In this document: one piece after another, positions 39,317 through 50,911 of the stretch
How positions within the stretch are numbered: position 1 is the stretch's first letter
Layout of the letters: each line of letters opens with the position of its first letter
Source of the DNA: Diphasiastrum complanatum
Taxonomy: Eukaryota; Streptophyta; Lycopodiopsida; Lycopodiales; Lycopodiaceae
Direction of reading: 5' to 3'
DNA: 64,000 nucleotides
Assembly: GCA_029204225.1 (NCBI GenBank)
Contig: MU832225.1
Location: 17,520 to 81,519, forward strand
Made by a program: the position numbers and the translations under genes
The notes under the pieces: generated by a model
Told to the model about the DNA's origin: nothing
Seen by the model: only the letters and a program-made list of their open reading frames with translations
The model's database searches: none

Positions 39317-41047
39317 TCAACTATCTATGATCTCCAAATCCAATTCTCCAGTTGAAAGTAGCTTGGGTGGAGAACACTCGGCCACTGCAACTGGATATGA
39401 ATTTTTTATCACAAGCTTTATGGTCTCCTGCCTGAAGTGCATTATCTCCATTGGGAGACCTTCGGACATTTTAACTGAAAAAAAAAACATAAACACAATT
39501 AAATGTAATTAATCAAAGATCAGTTAATAGGAATTTGTATATGAAAAAAACAAAAACACAATTAAAAGTAATTAATCAAATATTACCTCTTCCAGATTTG
39601 GAAGTCCATCTTGTAATGCAAGCCAATTAAAAAAGTGTTTGGCATTGCATACGGTATACCAACCATAGCTGACAGAATCAACCTGCTGGGAGAACTGCAG
39701 AATCCAAATTTGAACATTATGAGATATCGGATGAACGCGCAAGATGTAAGATAAAATCTACAACGGAAACAAGTGCGCGTCGAACTGATATCAAAAATAT
39801 TTTGATTGAATATCATATCAGTGCGCACGTTATGAAAATAAACCAATCAATAACTACAAGGGCACGTCGAACCGATATTGAAAAAATTTATATCTCTGCA
39901 TCAACCATTTTCAGCTTCAAATATGCTTTTGCATTTGGTACTGAAAAGAGTTCCAATATTTTCTGTATATGGGTCCTGACAATTTTGTGTGTGTGTGTGT
40001 AATAGAGTTCATCTTTAAACAAACTAGATTACACACACCCTCATCATTGACGTACAAGGACAACACATATAAGCTCCAATGATCACTGAAATCAGATACC
40101 AATAAATTTATGAGAATCAATGCATAATTAAAATTCATATGAAAAATTCAATAAAATAAAATCTGAAAAATAGACAATTACTTTGTTATGTATGGCAGAA
40201 CGAGAATTGGAATCCCCAGTCTGACGTATTGGAGCATATCATCGTGCAAACTTTTGACATCAGAGAAATCAAATGCAGCCATGAATTGAAGGGAAAACAA
40301 TGCAACATCTATAAACAATGGGCTTTGGAAGAACTCCATCCAGTACTGAATTGCCCCACCTCCTACATTGTCTCCTAGTATTTTATCCCTACTTTCTAAT
40401 TCACCAGTATCTAAACTAGAAAGGGGGAGACCAGCATTGGTCTTCGGCATCCTAAAACTGTATCGAGGACCTAAACCTTTAAGATACGTGTTTATACATA
40501 TTATATAAACATGTTTATACAACTGGTCATATTGTACATATTGAGGAGTATTTACAAAGGCAAGTGCAGGGGGTGACGGAAGTAATACTGATAAACCACA
40601 TAAAGAATTGTCATTCAAAATTGATTCTACCTTTACACTAACAAAATCATCTAAATCGTCTCCAAGAACAGAAGGAGGGGAACTAATATTTACGGGTTTA
40701 GGAGGAGGAGGAAATTTAGGAGGTGGAGATTTATTAGGAGAGGAAGATTTAGCAGGAGAAGTTAAAGATGGAGTGGGAGGAAAGGAATGAGACTTAGCAG
40801 GAGAATTAGGAGGAGAATGCCTAGAAGAAAGAATAGTATTCAGAGGAGATGGCTTGAAAAAATCCCTCGCTTTAGATGGAGGGTCAAGAGACCTCCTCTT
40901 CTTTGAAACACTCCCGTTCTGTATACGAATAACAAGCCGGGTTGGTTGAGATTGCTTTTGTTTTCTCCTCTCTGAATCTTGTTTTGGAGCACCTGAAATT
41001 GGTATTCCACCTGAATGCCCTTGTGTTGTCTGCTTGGTCCGCGCCAT
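39317..41047 (-). pseudogene. Gene P, copy 1: C48/adenain-like cysteine protease with H3-like N terminus
   Basis: Exon 1 (41047-40182) starts MARTKQTTQGHSGG, then APKQ. It has a basic stretch, a Pro/Ser-rich linker (residues ~65-130) and the start of a protease fold (IQYWMEFFQSPLF, then LVLPYI). Exon 2 begins at 40085; splicing keeps the frame and gives DHWSLYVLSLY, the catalytic-His motif of Ulp1/adenain proteases. Exon 3 (39694-39587) carries QQVDSVSYGWYTVC, where the Gln of the oxyanion hole precedes D-S-x-S-Y-G; relatives have Cys at the Tyr (codon 39667-39665). The acid position is also unclear (LKMNS near 40010). Exon 4 (39474-39317) has a 1-base deletion relative to the 38.7-kb copy. 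C48 enzymes cleave ubiquitin-like proteins or viral and transposon polyproteins. This copy should be catalytically dead. Confidence 0.65.
39723..39879. promoter_or_regulatory. 18-bp motif copies inside gene P intron
   Basis: Three copies of GATATCGRTTCGACGCGC-like sequence lie in the intron before exon 3: 39723-39740, 39775-39792 (reverse) and 39862-39879 (reverse). They are the same motif as upstream of the gene. Confidence 0.6.
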
Positions 41048-41108
41048 TACTGTATAGTAGCAGATCAACGCGCAATAATGTTGATTTCAAGATCAGACCT
41101 CAAGTCGG

Positions 41109-41877
41109 ACGCGTCGAAGCGATACCTGAGCTCAACAAATCCGTTAACTGGTAGCGGATGGGTGCGAGTGAGCAGTAACGGATTAAAGGAAGTTGTTTTC
41201 GAACGCGCTGAATCGATATCGCATGGATACAAATAACTATAAGCAAAAAAATTTCAGCGTCGTCGATCAATATATATAGAAAAAATAAAAAAATGATTGC
41301 AAACGTGGTGGTTTGGATCTTTGAGGTTCAGATTACAATGATGATTACTCAGAGGCTTGTCAATCAAATCAATATAAATATCCATCAATCATCAAAATGA
41401 TTAGTCCATATCGAATTAACCAGAATTAATTTCAAATAAAGTATGATCACATCTACAATTAATGCTACAAAAGTATGCTATCACACTTCTACCATTTAAT
41501 GCTGAAATTGACAACGTTAAGCTTTAAATATAAGACACCTTTTATATCCAATAATTATAATTCTGAAAAATTTTAAAGGCCAAATTTTCATCCAATAGCT
41601 AATCAACGCGCATATAATAAAGCGTTTGAAAACCAGAGTATGTATTCTCGCACGCTCATCCGATATTGGACAGAATATGAATGATCAGAGCTTGATTTGA
41701 TAGATTCTGCATAACTTTGGCCAGTATGAAGAGTCTTCCGAATCAAGCTTTGATCATGCATATAGGGTCCAATAGTTTCAAAAATTTCAATAATATTTTG
41801 GTCCTGGAATAGCGATTCGAAACGCGCAGTCCAAATGCAACAAATACATCGTCTGCCAGGCGCGCTGATTCGATATC
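41109..41877. promoter_or_regulatory. 18-bp motif cluster upstream of gene P copy 1
   Basis: Copies lie at about 41109-41126, 41203-41220, 41257-41273, 41650-41667, 41809-41827 and 41860-41877, in both orientations. The core is GATATCG-N5-GCGC-like. They lie within 850 bases upstream of the P start codon. The form is that of a repeated protein-binding site; the binder is unknown. Confidence 0.65.
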
Positions 41878-42126
41878 CCATACGTAGAAAAATCATACTG
41901 GAACGCATAATGAAAGACTTATGAAAATGTTATGAATGAACATTATTTCATAAGAAAAATTTTCGTCTTTACGGTGCTTAAATAGGGCGAGAGATTGTAA
42001 TAATTTTCCTTGTACACATTTTTCAATGATATCCATTAATCATTTGTTTATAATTTTTCTTAATGATTATTCTAGGAGGCTAGTGATTGTCTATTTAATG
42101 TATTTCGATGCAAGTACAGATTCTAG

Positions 42127-42180
42127 GAATCATACTTGGGATCTTGTGGATCTTCCTCAAGGGAAGAAACCTCTTGATTC
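42127..42180 (+). repeat. 54-base copia pol scrap (filler DNA)
   Basis: Identical over about 53 bases to copia 4 at 26633-26685 (the NHTWDLVDLPQGKK coding stretch). It lies exactly at the junction between P-upstream DNA and the copia 7 LTR. Confidence 0.85.
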
Positions 42181-43375
42181 TATATCAATATTTTTGCAAT
42201 TGCATGTAGAATTTGGTATATTCAATTTTTTGTGATTTTGTCAAAACCCTAATTTTGATTGGATCTCTATTTTTTGAAATTGCTTGACCTTAATAGAGTG
42301 TGTTTCAATCTTAGAAAGTGGCAAGATTCATTAGATTGTTGGTAGATCATAGGTTGATCAAGAATTCTTCATTCTATGTGTTGATTTGCTAGTTATAGTG
42401 CTAGAAGATAATTGAGAGTCTCCATATCTTTGTGATTTTTTTTAAGATACATTTTTTGGTCATTCAAAAGAGTGCTTTGAGAATTGGAACATGTTGAAAG
42501 GAGAAGATCAGGTCACTCCAACATGGCTACAAGTGGAGGCTTTATGTTGGAGAGCAAGGATAGGCTTACCTCAATCAACTATTCTACTTGGAAGGTGAGG
42601 ATGGAGTCCTTATTGGAGATGAATGGGTTGATGGCGATTGTTGCAGGTGTGGAGGAGAGGCCTCAAGCACCTCAAGATCAAGTGAGGTATGACAAGAGAG
42701 CAAAGAAAGCTCTACACATTATCAAGATGAATATTAGCAATGAGCTACTCAAGGAGATTGGTAAGAGCAATTCATCTTGAGAGGCTTGGGAAGCTTTGAA
42801 GAAGCTTTATGAATCCAAGTCCACATCTAGAGTGTTTACTCTAAGAAAGAAAATCTTCAAAAGAAAGAAGAGAGTACTCATGCTTTTGTTTTGAGGGTTA
42901 AAGCATTCAATGATGAGCTAGCCTATATTGATGAGAGCATTAAGGAGGTAGAACTTGTTCAAGTTATACTTAATGGCTTGTTGGCTGATCATGCTAATCT
43001 TGTTCAAAGCTTTGCTATTCAAAAGACTTTGCCAAGCCTTGTGGATTTTCAAGAGATTTTGGTGAATGAGGAGTTTAGGGTTCAATCAAGAGGAGGTGGA
43101 TCTACATCAACATCTCAATATGAAGAGGAGGCTATGTTCATCAAAGGCAAGTTCAAGGGCAAAGGCAAAGGCAAGTGATCAAAGGGTCAGAATCAAGGTG
43201 AGCCTTCCTCTTTTGTTAGTAAGAAGGAAGATAGTCAAAGCTAAAATGCTTCTATTGTGGAATCAAAGGGCATTTTGCTAATGAATGTTTGAAGAAGCAA
43301 AGAGATGAAGGTAACAAGCAAATCAACCTTACTACTAATGGTGAGGATCTAGGAGGTCGTTTTCTCTTGGCCTTT
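42181..43375 (+). mobile_element. Copia 7 fragment: LTR-proximal leader and gag
   Basis: 42190-42480 matches the leader of copia 1 (about 1395-1680). Gag starts at 42523 (MATSGGFMLESKDRL) and is broken by TGA at 42778 and by a frame change near 42870. It resumes at 42891 (VELVQVILNGLLADHANLVQ) and reaches the zinc knuckle near 43239 (CFYCGIKGHFANEC). The element ends abruptly against the T2 gene. Confidence 0.88.
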
Positions 43376-43379
43376 GGAT

Positions 43380-46020
43380 CTAGTTGCAATATTTCAAGTT
43401 CGTACCTCCCCAAAAAAGCATTTGTTGAAGTAGTGCGCAACCAATGGACCCGTAGTACTTTTGTCTGATTGTTATTTGAATGAAACCAAGTACTTTGGCA
43501 ATCCAAAATTGATGTCCTTCATTGTTTTCTGAAGCTAGAAGTGCAACAAGGCTTCCAATTTGGATTTTATTAAGATCTCCGCGCCACTTCATTTTTGCAG
43601 CTTTTACACTTTACCTATTCTTCCTTGAGCCCACATAAATTTTACGTTCCTCGCCTTGCACAATCTTCAAGAAATCATTATCTTGAGGTAGATTTGAAGG
43701 TTCAACAATTGTAGTTGAAGTTCCTAATTTATGAGGCCATTGAAATTCTTTTCAGTTGCCGATGCATGTTCAAGATTGAGCAAGCTGATTTTTTGTTCCT
43801 CGAAAAAGTCCATCCACCAATGCTGATTAAATTCATCAAAAAATTGACAAGTTGCTTAAATACTTGAATCCAAAAAATTTAACGAGAAAAATTGGTCAAC
43901 CTCACAATGCTCTCTTTGTGCTTTTTGTTCTTCTAGCATGGACTTCAAAGGAGACAATGCAACAAACTTGATTTGACTAGATGGCATATTGAGCAAAAAT
44001 TGTATTCTTTCAACAGGTAACCATAAAACTAAACTTGAAAATTGTTTGCCACATAACAATGTGATGTCAGTTTCATTAGATTTGATTTTGAACTGATGGT
44101 GAAAGCTAATATCATTAATAGTAGCACCAGAACGACTTGTTTCATTGGACGTCTTAATATATTCACGAAAATCATATGTATGCCTAATTAACAACACATT
44201 TGGCTTTGGCATGTATGATTCTTCAACAATGCTCTGAAGCACTAGTAAAGAAAATGCCTTCTTCGTCTTAGTCTTTTGGAAAAACAACTAAACATCTGAT
44301 CAATTTGATCACATGGGTGTGACCCACCAACAAAATTCCTAATTTTATTTTTTTGAAAACTTTTTTATCTACCAATATGGACAAGTAAGCCAATACATTT
44401 TTATTTTTATTTTCCCTAGCAGTGTTGTCAAGTTGTAAATACAATACTTCTGGAAGATTATCACCAAATTCGCAAATTATTTTTTGTACAATGGTGGTGG
44501 TCAAATTTGGATCGTTTTGAACATTGGGATAATTGAAAAATACTTTGGACTCCAATGTGCCATTAAATACAAGTGTTCCAACAAGATGAACCTGAATAAA
44601 ATCTACCTCGTTCAAATTTTTGACACTCTAACGAAATGAGGTAACATCGTTTTCTTCTTATCCATGTCATTGATGACAAGGGCTAGATACTTTTGTGGAT
44701 ATTCTAGACATTTCTTTCGATGTTTCCCTAGTTTTTGTCTTTTCATTGTTTGTTGATCTCTGTGCACTTGAAGCGCTTTTGCAGCATTCACTACAAAATG
44801 TAACAATTAAAATATTCAATAAATCATGACAAAAAAAAGAAAATTTTTAAAGTACTTAAAGTTAATAAATTTTTACCTTTCTCATCATTGGTCTTTGCTA
44901 GTTGTTTGGCAGATTTTAACAACTCACATGCATGTCAAACAAACTATCATTCATGATTTTTTAGGGATTTTCACCAAACCAAAATCTCTCTTCCAAATCC
45001 TAAGAAAATACAAGTAACTTAAATACGCAACATTTTTTGTCTTAGCGAACTTTTTGTACATCAAAAATATCTCCAATTTTGTAAAATTATTTGGCAAGTG
45101 AAAATATGATGAATTTGGTAATTTTTCTCCATGCACATCCACAAAATGCTTTAGCCAAGCCATAGCATTCAAAACATCCGGAAACACAGTTCTACCCAGC
45201 AATGATCCTTGTAATGTTGGATCTATTTGAAATCGTGCATGCATTATTTGAAGACGTGAATTTTCAATTGCATGAACAATTTTGTAAGCTTTTCGACAAA
45301 CCTCTGTTGCATTTAAAAAATATGCATATGAGTTTTTATCAGGTCACACTGTGGCACACAAATAGTAGTTCTTTTCATCTTTACTTTGCAACAAAAAATT
45401 GGATCTCAACTCCTCGATCTTTTTGTTGTTTAATTTATGTAAGCAACATGATGAACAACAAATAATACAACGTACCTTTCGAACCTCCTCTCTTGTAATC
45501 AATTATTTTTTATGTTTTGTCAAAAGAGCTGAAGATTTCAAGTCTCTCTTATATTTTTCCTTTCTTTTGAAATCAGATTTGTAGATTGACGGCATCTATA
45601 GTTGTGTGAACAGGTTGAGAAGGTGTAGAAATATCTGTCTAAATATCAGGTTGTTGTTTGTTTGTCTCTACTAGTTCTGCAGTGTCAGAAGAATAAAAAT
45701 TCTCACAAATATAGCTCTTTTGGATTTGATCGGATTCTGGATTTGAGAAGTGGACCTTCTTCAAATATGTGAAAAACTTGCACGTCGAAAATGAATTGAT
45801 TGATGGAGATATGTAGATTTACTTGAATCCGTGACTGAGTGAAATGAATCATGTGAATCATCATTGACTAACTCTTTTGTTTCGTCAAAATGATCTTGCA
45901 ATGTTGTTTCTCTAACATCTGAATCTGAAGACGAAGAACTCAAATTTGTAATAGGTTGTGTCAAAGGTGTCATTTCCTGAAAAGTAGTTAAATGAGAAAT
46001 TTCAGATGATGTTGTTCACA
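43380..46020 (-). pseudogene. T2: DUF7869-like transposase-type protein
   Basis: Minus-strand order: an acidic Ser-rich N terminus (45973-45761, SSSSSDSDVRE); an adaptor region (45244-44951, MAWLKHFVDVHGEKLPNS, YFHLPNN, FLRIWKRDFGLVKIPK); a Cys/Lys helix near 44900; LALVINDMDKKKTMLPHF (44690-44620); VHLVGTLVFNG; VLYLQLDNTARENKNKNV (about 44450); LLVGHTH (44330); C-terminal sheets (44287-43856); and a final SH3-like strand run (43592-43450, IGSLVALLASENNEGHQFW). Order and motifs match the DUF7869 family, thought to have an RNase H fold with Asp catalytic candidates in INDMD and QLDN. Frameshifts near 44620, 44315 and 43870 inactivate it. It is divergent from gene M. Confidence 0.7.
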
Positions 46021-46199
46021 GGGAAACACAAAGGGTATTAGGATGAGAACTTGAAGGAGTGGCTTCATAATAGTAACTTTCATTAGGAATATCAGACGAA
46101 GATGACTCACATGTGGCTACGTACTGAGTTACAACAACAGGAATAGAAGAAGAACAACTACTTGTTATTGGCAAAATTTAAAATTTTTAATTTTAGTCC

Positions 46200-46212
46200 T
46201 ATGCCAAGCATA
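46200..46212. promoter_or_regulatory. Outlying palindromic 13-mer
   Basis: TATGCCAAGCATA, one mismatch from the palindrome repeated at 46783-47357. It lies just upstream of T2. Confidence 0.5.
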
Positions 46213-46782
46213 GACAGAAACAAAAATATGAACGTAAAAATAACACAACCACCAAAAATTTTACATTATGTTATGCTAGTCATAGAAAGAGTAAAAGAGA
46301 CTATGCCAATATCAATAGAACTACACACTGAAATTCGCAAAGAGCGCATTTTACATAAAATCAACAATTATAACAAAGATAATTTCCAACTACAAAAGAT
46401 TACTCTTGAATGTTAAAAAGTTAGGGTTAGGGTTAGCATTAATAGAGTTTCCTTTTAATAGTAGGATTAGAGTTAGTATACTTGACACGGTTGTGGTCGT
46501 CAAAAAAGCTAGTCGTTAAGTAAATCGAAAAACTTTTTATTGTTAGTACCAGTATTCGGCCGAAAAGAGGGCCCATTAAAGTTTAAAGGTCAGAATGTTT
46601 TTATTTAAGAACCCTAAGAGTAAGACATGGCACCTCATTTGCGAATTTGCATTCAAGGTTGTCGTCAGAGCGATAGAAGTATTCATTCTTGATGACCTTC
46701 TATAATCTTGTGCATTGCTTACAACAATCCACTTTTTGTTCTGGTAATATTTGTAATCTTTTAGTCTTTAAAAGTTTTTCTT

Positions 46783-47357
46783 TATGCTCAGCATAGTATT
46801 ACAAAGGTTTAGTTTATGCTTAGCATAGCATAGTCCAATCTTGTACTGCAAAAATCTTAAAAGAAATATTCAATTTCTTTTAAATTTTATGTTGAGCATA
46901 GAAAATTCTTTTATTTTGTAACTATTGGCTATGCTCAGCATAGAAAGCTTCTTTCCTTGATCCCAAATCTTATGCTAAGCATAAAACCTCTTCAATTATT
47001 AAGTGATTATGTTATGCTCAGCATAAGATATTCTCTTAATCTCTACCGAGTTCTATGTTGAGCATAGCATGCTTTCTCACTTTACGCGGTTACATTATGC
47101 TGAGCATAAAATGCGGGCGAGCTAAAGAGGGAATTCTATGCTCAACATAACTTAACCGCATGAAGTGAGAAAGCATGTTATGCTCAGCATAAAACTCAGT
47201 AGAGATTAAGAGAATATCTTATGTTGAGCATAACATAACCACTTAAGGATTGAAGAGGTGTTATGCTCAGCAAAAAATTTGGGAGCGAGGAAAGAAGGTT
47301 TCTATGCTGAGCATAGCCAATAGTTACAAAATAAAAGAATTTTCTATGCTCAGCATA
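46783..47357. promoter_or_regulatory. Cluster of palindromic 13-mers in a hairpin between T2 and M
   Basis: Fourteen copies of TATGCTSAGCATA or one- to two-base variants occur at 46783, 46815, 46888, 46930, 46971, 47013, 47054, 47096, 47137, 47179, 47220, 47262, 47303 and 47345 (starts). In the hairpin part, spacing is very regular at about 41-42 bases, i.e. four helical turns. The array lies between the divergent T2 and M genes. This is the form of an operator or origin-type iteron array; the binding protein is unknown. Confidence 0.8.
46884..47357. repeat. Long hairpin, two ~222-base arms
   Basis: Arms of about 46884-47109 and 47137-47357 are reverse complements over almost their whole length (for example ATAAAAGAATTTTC, CATGCTTTCTCACTT, GATATTCTCTTAATCTCTAC), with a ~27-base loop rich in GCGGGCGAGC. 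Arm identity looks near 90 percent. Confidence 0.88.
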
Positions 47358-47819
47358 GAATTTAAAAAAAAAAATCTTTGGTTGGACTTAAAAATGTTTT
47401 AAAAACCTAAAAATCCAAACAAAGATGCTACTTTTTAATCAAATTTTTGGATATATTTTTTTCAATCAAACTCGAATTTCAAAAGATTTCTTTGTTAAAA
47501 ATCTAATGAATTGCCAATAATAACTGTATTTTGCAGACTTAGAGTGAAATTTTGAACAAAAATAAATGCGGAGCAACAGGGCTTTGTCAATGTTCTTGTA
47601 AAAGAACTTAACAAAAGTCGTTCGATATTCATTTTGGACAAGGGAATGTTTAATATTCGACTTTGCAAAGATGAAGTCGTTAAGACGTATTTTGACAAAG
47701 CCCTTGTGACATTGGTATAAATACATAAAAGGAATAAATTGTAAATTTTTACGCAAACCATTTATCTTGTTTGGAATGAATTAGATTTTATAATATTTGA
47801 TACTATAATAATTCCAATC

Positions 47820-47832
47820 TATGTTGAGCATA
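47820..47832. promoter_or_regulatory. Palindromic 13-mer in a gene M intron
   Basis: TATGTTGAGCATA in the intron between 47715 and 47891. Further copies in M introns are at 53525-53537, 53581-53593 (imperfect) and 53796-53808. Confidence 0.6.
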
Positions 47833-48750
47833 GGTTACTTTATGAATACTCCAAGTTCTCTAACATTAATTTTTTGTTTTCTGTCATGTAGAGCCTCAAA
47901 CAATGTTTAAGAAACGTCTGTGAAAAATGCCAAAATAAGCTTGGTAGAGGCCAAAAATCTTGTATATAGATAAACACACATGTGTGGAGCCTGTTCCCAC
48001 ATGTGAAAATAGTGTACTTGTCATGTACCATAATCATATAGGTTGTACATATGATTTAATTCAAGTTCTAGTGGCTAAAAAGGCCAAAAACTAGTTTTCT
48101 AGACATATGACACATGGCATCAGTCTATTGCTTGCATGAGCCACATCCTTTGGTTAGGTGTCACATCCCATGTGTAGAGGACAGCTCACATGTGTGGAAT
48201 AAGTTGAAGTAGACGAATTTTGACTTCTAGAATATTTTCAAGTATATCTCCATATAAAAGGAAAATGGGCCAAAAGTGCTCAAAATAGAAGGTTTTGTCC
48301 AAGTGTCAGTTTTGCATGATGAATCATCATATGACAAAGCACCTTCACACATGTGGGATCAAAGGGATGATCAGTACCACGAGCTCCCACTTATTGTATA
48401 TATAGAGCCACATTTGGCCATAATCAATGTGAGACACCAATCTTGGTTTTGGAAGCAATTTTGAGTGATTCTCTCCATTTGTCTACATTTGTTTTGATTG
48501 TTTTGAGGTGCTATCAATGTGTACTTTATTTTCAGGTTGGAGTCCATACTCAGACAGTGTTTCACACGTGTGAAACCATAAAGTACACTTACCTTCAATT
48601 AATGATTGTTCTTGTTAGGATTTTGTGTCTAGAATTGATCTAGATTGATCTTAATCTGAAGTAGATTGATAGATCAAGTAATCTGACAACCAATCCCTCT
48701 TGAGGATCAGATTAGGATCCACTCTTGGTCCTTTTTTTACTTTTTGCACA

Positions 48751-48762
48751 TGGTATCAGAGC
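48751..48762 (+). other. Primer-binding site of LTR element 8
   Basis: TGGTATCAGAGC, complementary to the 3' end of plant initiator-Met tRNA, directly after the 5' LTR. Confidence 0.93.
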
Positions 48763-50351
48763 CCAGTATAAGAGGTTTTGTTGAAATTGATAGGGTTAAT
48801 CCAAATCAAAGCCAAAATTAGCAATTTTTTGGAAACTAGTCAAATTTTGGGTAGCGAGTTGGATTTGATAGATATTCTCAAAATTTTTGGACCAAAACTT
48901 GTTGTGGGTTGTAGGAACCCTTTTCACACGTGTGAGTCCATACAGCTCTGGTTTTGGCTGAGAAAATTCAAAAATTTGTACAATTTGACTCACACACCCA
49001 ATTTGAGAGATTTTTAGTGCAAAATCAAGCATTTTCTATAGAGAATCTAATCCCTTGATTAGTTCTTGGATTAGATCAGCCAAGAATTTAAATTTGAAGC
49101 TTGAAATAGGTGCATTAATTGATCATCTCTGATTTTTTGAGTGCATGTTGAAGTTGAGAGAGATTTTGCTAAAAAATCATAGATTAAGGAGTGATATGCA
49201 AGGTGAGAGGTTGTAATCCATTGTACCATCACTCTAGATTTGTTCAAGAGTGATAGGGTCAAGTTTAGAAGCATCAATTTGCTAGAAAACATCCTTGGAT
49301 CTGTCCTCCAAGTGAAACCTTTAAGAGTTTCTAGTGCATATAGAGCATCTATGCAAATCTTTTGTAGAATTTGACATAGATTGGCTTAAATTGAGAGTTC
49401 TAGAAAAGAGATTGAGATCCAAGTCACATTGTTCAACCCTACTCAATTTGTTTGAGTGATTGTAAGGTTTGAAAAGATTCATTAAGGTGCCTATGGCAAA
49501 TGTGTAGAGAGAGATCCAATTTTCTAAGAGTTCCTTCCTTTGTAGAAGACAAGATCTAGAAGCTCATTTTTTGTTGTTATTGGTGGAGAGTTTGTCTCTT
49601 CCCAGGTGATCAAATCTTTCTAAGTGGCATTAGCTCTTTGAAGCACAATGTCTTAGTGAGAAAAATCACAAATTTTGATTTTGAATTTCATTCCAAGTCT
49701 TAAGAGATAGAGTAATTGGTGAAATCCAATAGGGGTGATTGAATCAATTTATTGAGCAAAAATTGACATAGTATGTATAAAACTCAAATTAGTTCTATTC
49801 AACTTTCTTTGTGAGAGTGTGAGGGTCATTTTGAGATCCCATTGGATGTCTAGAATGAGGAGGAGTCCATATTTGAGTATTCATGCATGGTTGAGATCTT
49901 TGTGAATCACTAGTTGTCTAACATTTTAAGCTTTGTGAAAAATTGGTGGTATAGTTTGTTGTCAAATCAAATCAAATTCATTATAAATCTCAAGTGTGAG
50001 ATTATTTGGGTCAAGAGTGATCCAAAAGAAGTGATTAAGTTTGATTTTCATGTATTTGAAACAAAACCCATCTTTTGTTCAAGAATCTCAAGTGTTGAGA
50101 GAACTAGTCAAGTGAAAAGGAAAATCTAGGTGTCAAATCTTTTTCATATCCATTTCAAATTTCAAAAGAAAGAGTCATTGGTATTTGATGAGTCCAATAG
50201 GAGATTGGATCTGATCTCTTTAGTGATTTGATTCAAAGATTGCGTGCTTTTGTCTTAGTGATCAAAGCAAAGTTTCCAAGTGACTAGTCATTACTGTGAA
50301 GATTGATTCTTAGGTTTGTGAGCTAGATCTTTTGTAGATCATTCTAGATTA
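48763..50351 (+). other. Long untranslated leader of LTR element 8
   Basis: No coding frame worth naming. Long leaders are common in non-autonomous plant LTR elements. Confidence 0.5.
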
Positions 50352-50427
50352 TTGAAGATGTTCAGATCTAGTCTCTTGAAAGTCACAAATTACATTTGTA
50401 GAATCATATCACAGGTTTTTATTCACA

Positions 50428-50723
50428 TGGCATCAATAGGTGGCATCCTACTGAAGGAAAGAAAGGATCCTAAGTGCAACCTTTGTGGCAAGGGAGGATA
50501 TATTTTCTCAAGATGCTACAAAAAGAAGACCAATCCATCCAAGGAGAACCAAGGCAAGGGGGCCGAGGTGAAGGATGGAGCTTCAAGTTCAAAATGCAAA
50601 TACAAGAAGGACAAGTCCAAGGAAAGGTGTTTCCTTTGTGGAAAGGTGAATGAGGCTTGGAGTCTTATAAGGACTTGCAAGATTTGTCTTCAAGTCCATC
50701 ACAACACATGTCAAATATTTTGA
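50428..50723 (+). pseudogene. Truncated gag with two Cys clusters (LTR element 8)
   Basis: Starts MASIGGILLKERKDP, like a copia gag start (compare MGSVGAYLL at 24126), then jumps to a broken zinc knuckle (CNLCGKGGYIFSRC). After a Lys-rich linker comes a second Cys cluster (CFLCGKVNEAW, then CKICLQVHHNTC) that looks PHD- or knuckle-like. The gag core is deleted. Confidence 0.6.
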
Positions 50724-50911
50724 AATTTTTCATTTGGAAGTACATTGTTTGGTTCAAGATGCAAAGATAGATGTCACTTTCATGAAAGTAACCTGGATTT
50801 ATTTTATCTCCTTGGAAAGTATTTTGCTTGGAACTTTAGATAAGTTCAAACTTATTGTTATGATCCAAGAGATATCAATCACAAAATGAAAATAGTTTCA
50901 TTTATGCTCTC

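Noticed and set aside
44826-45584. Plus-strand ORFs within T2
   Set aside because: Shadows of the T2 exons, whose minus-strand translation carries the recognised DUF7869-like motifs.
46423-46440. TTAGGGTTAGGGTTAG, telomere-like
   Set aside because: Only about two and a half units in AT-rich DNA; too short for an interstitial telomere claim.
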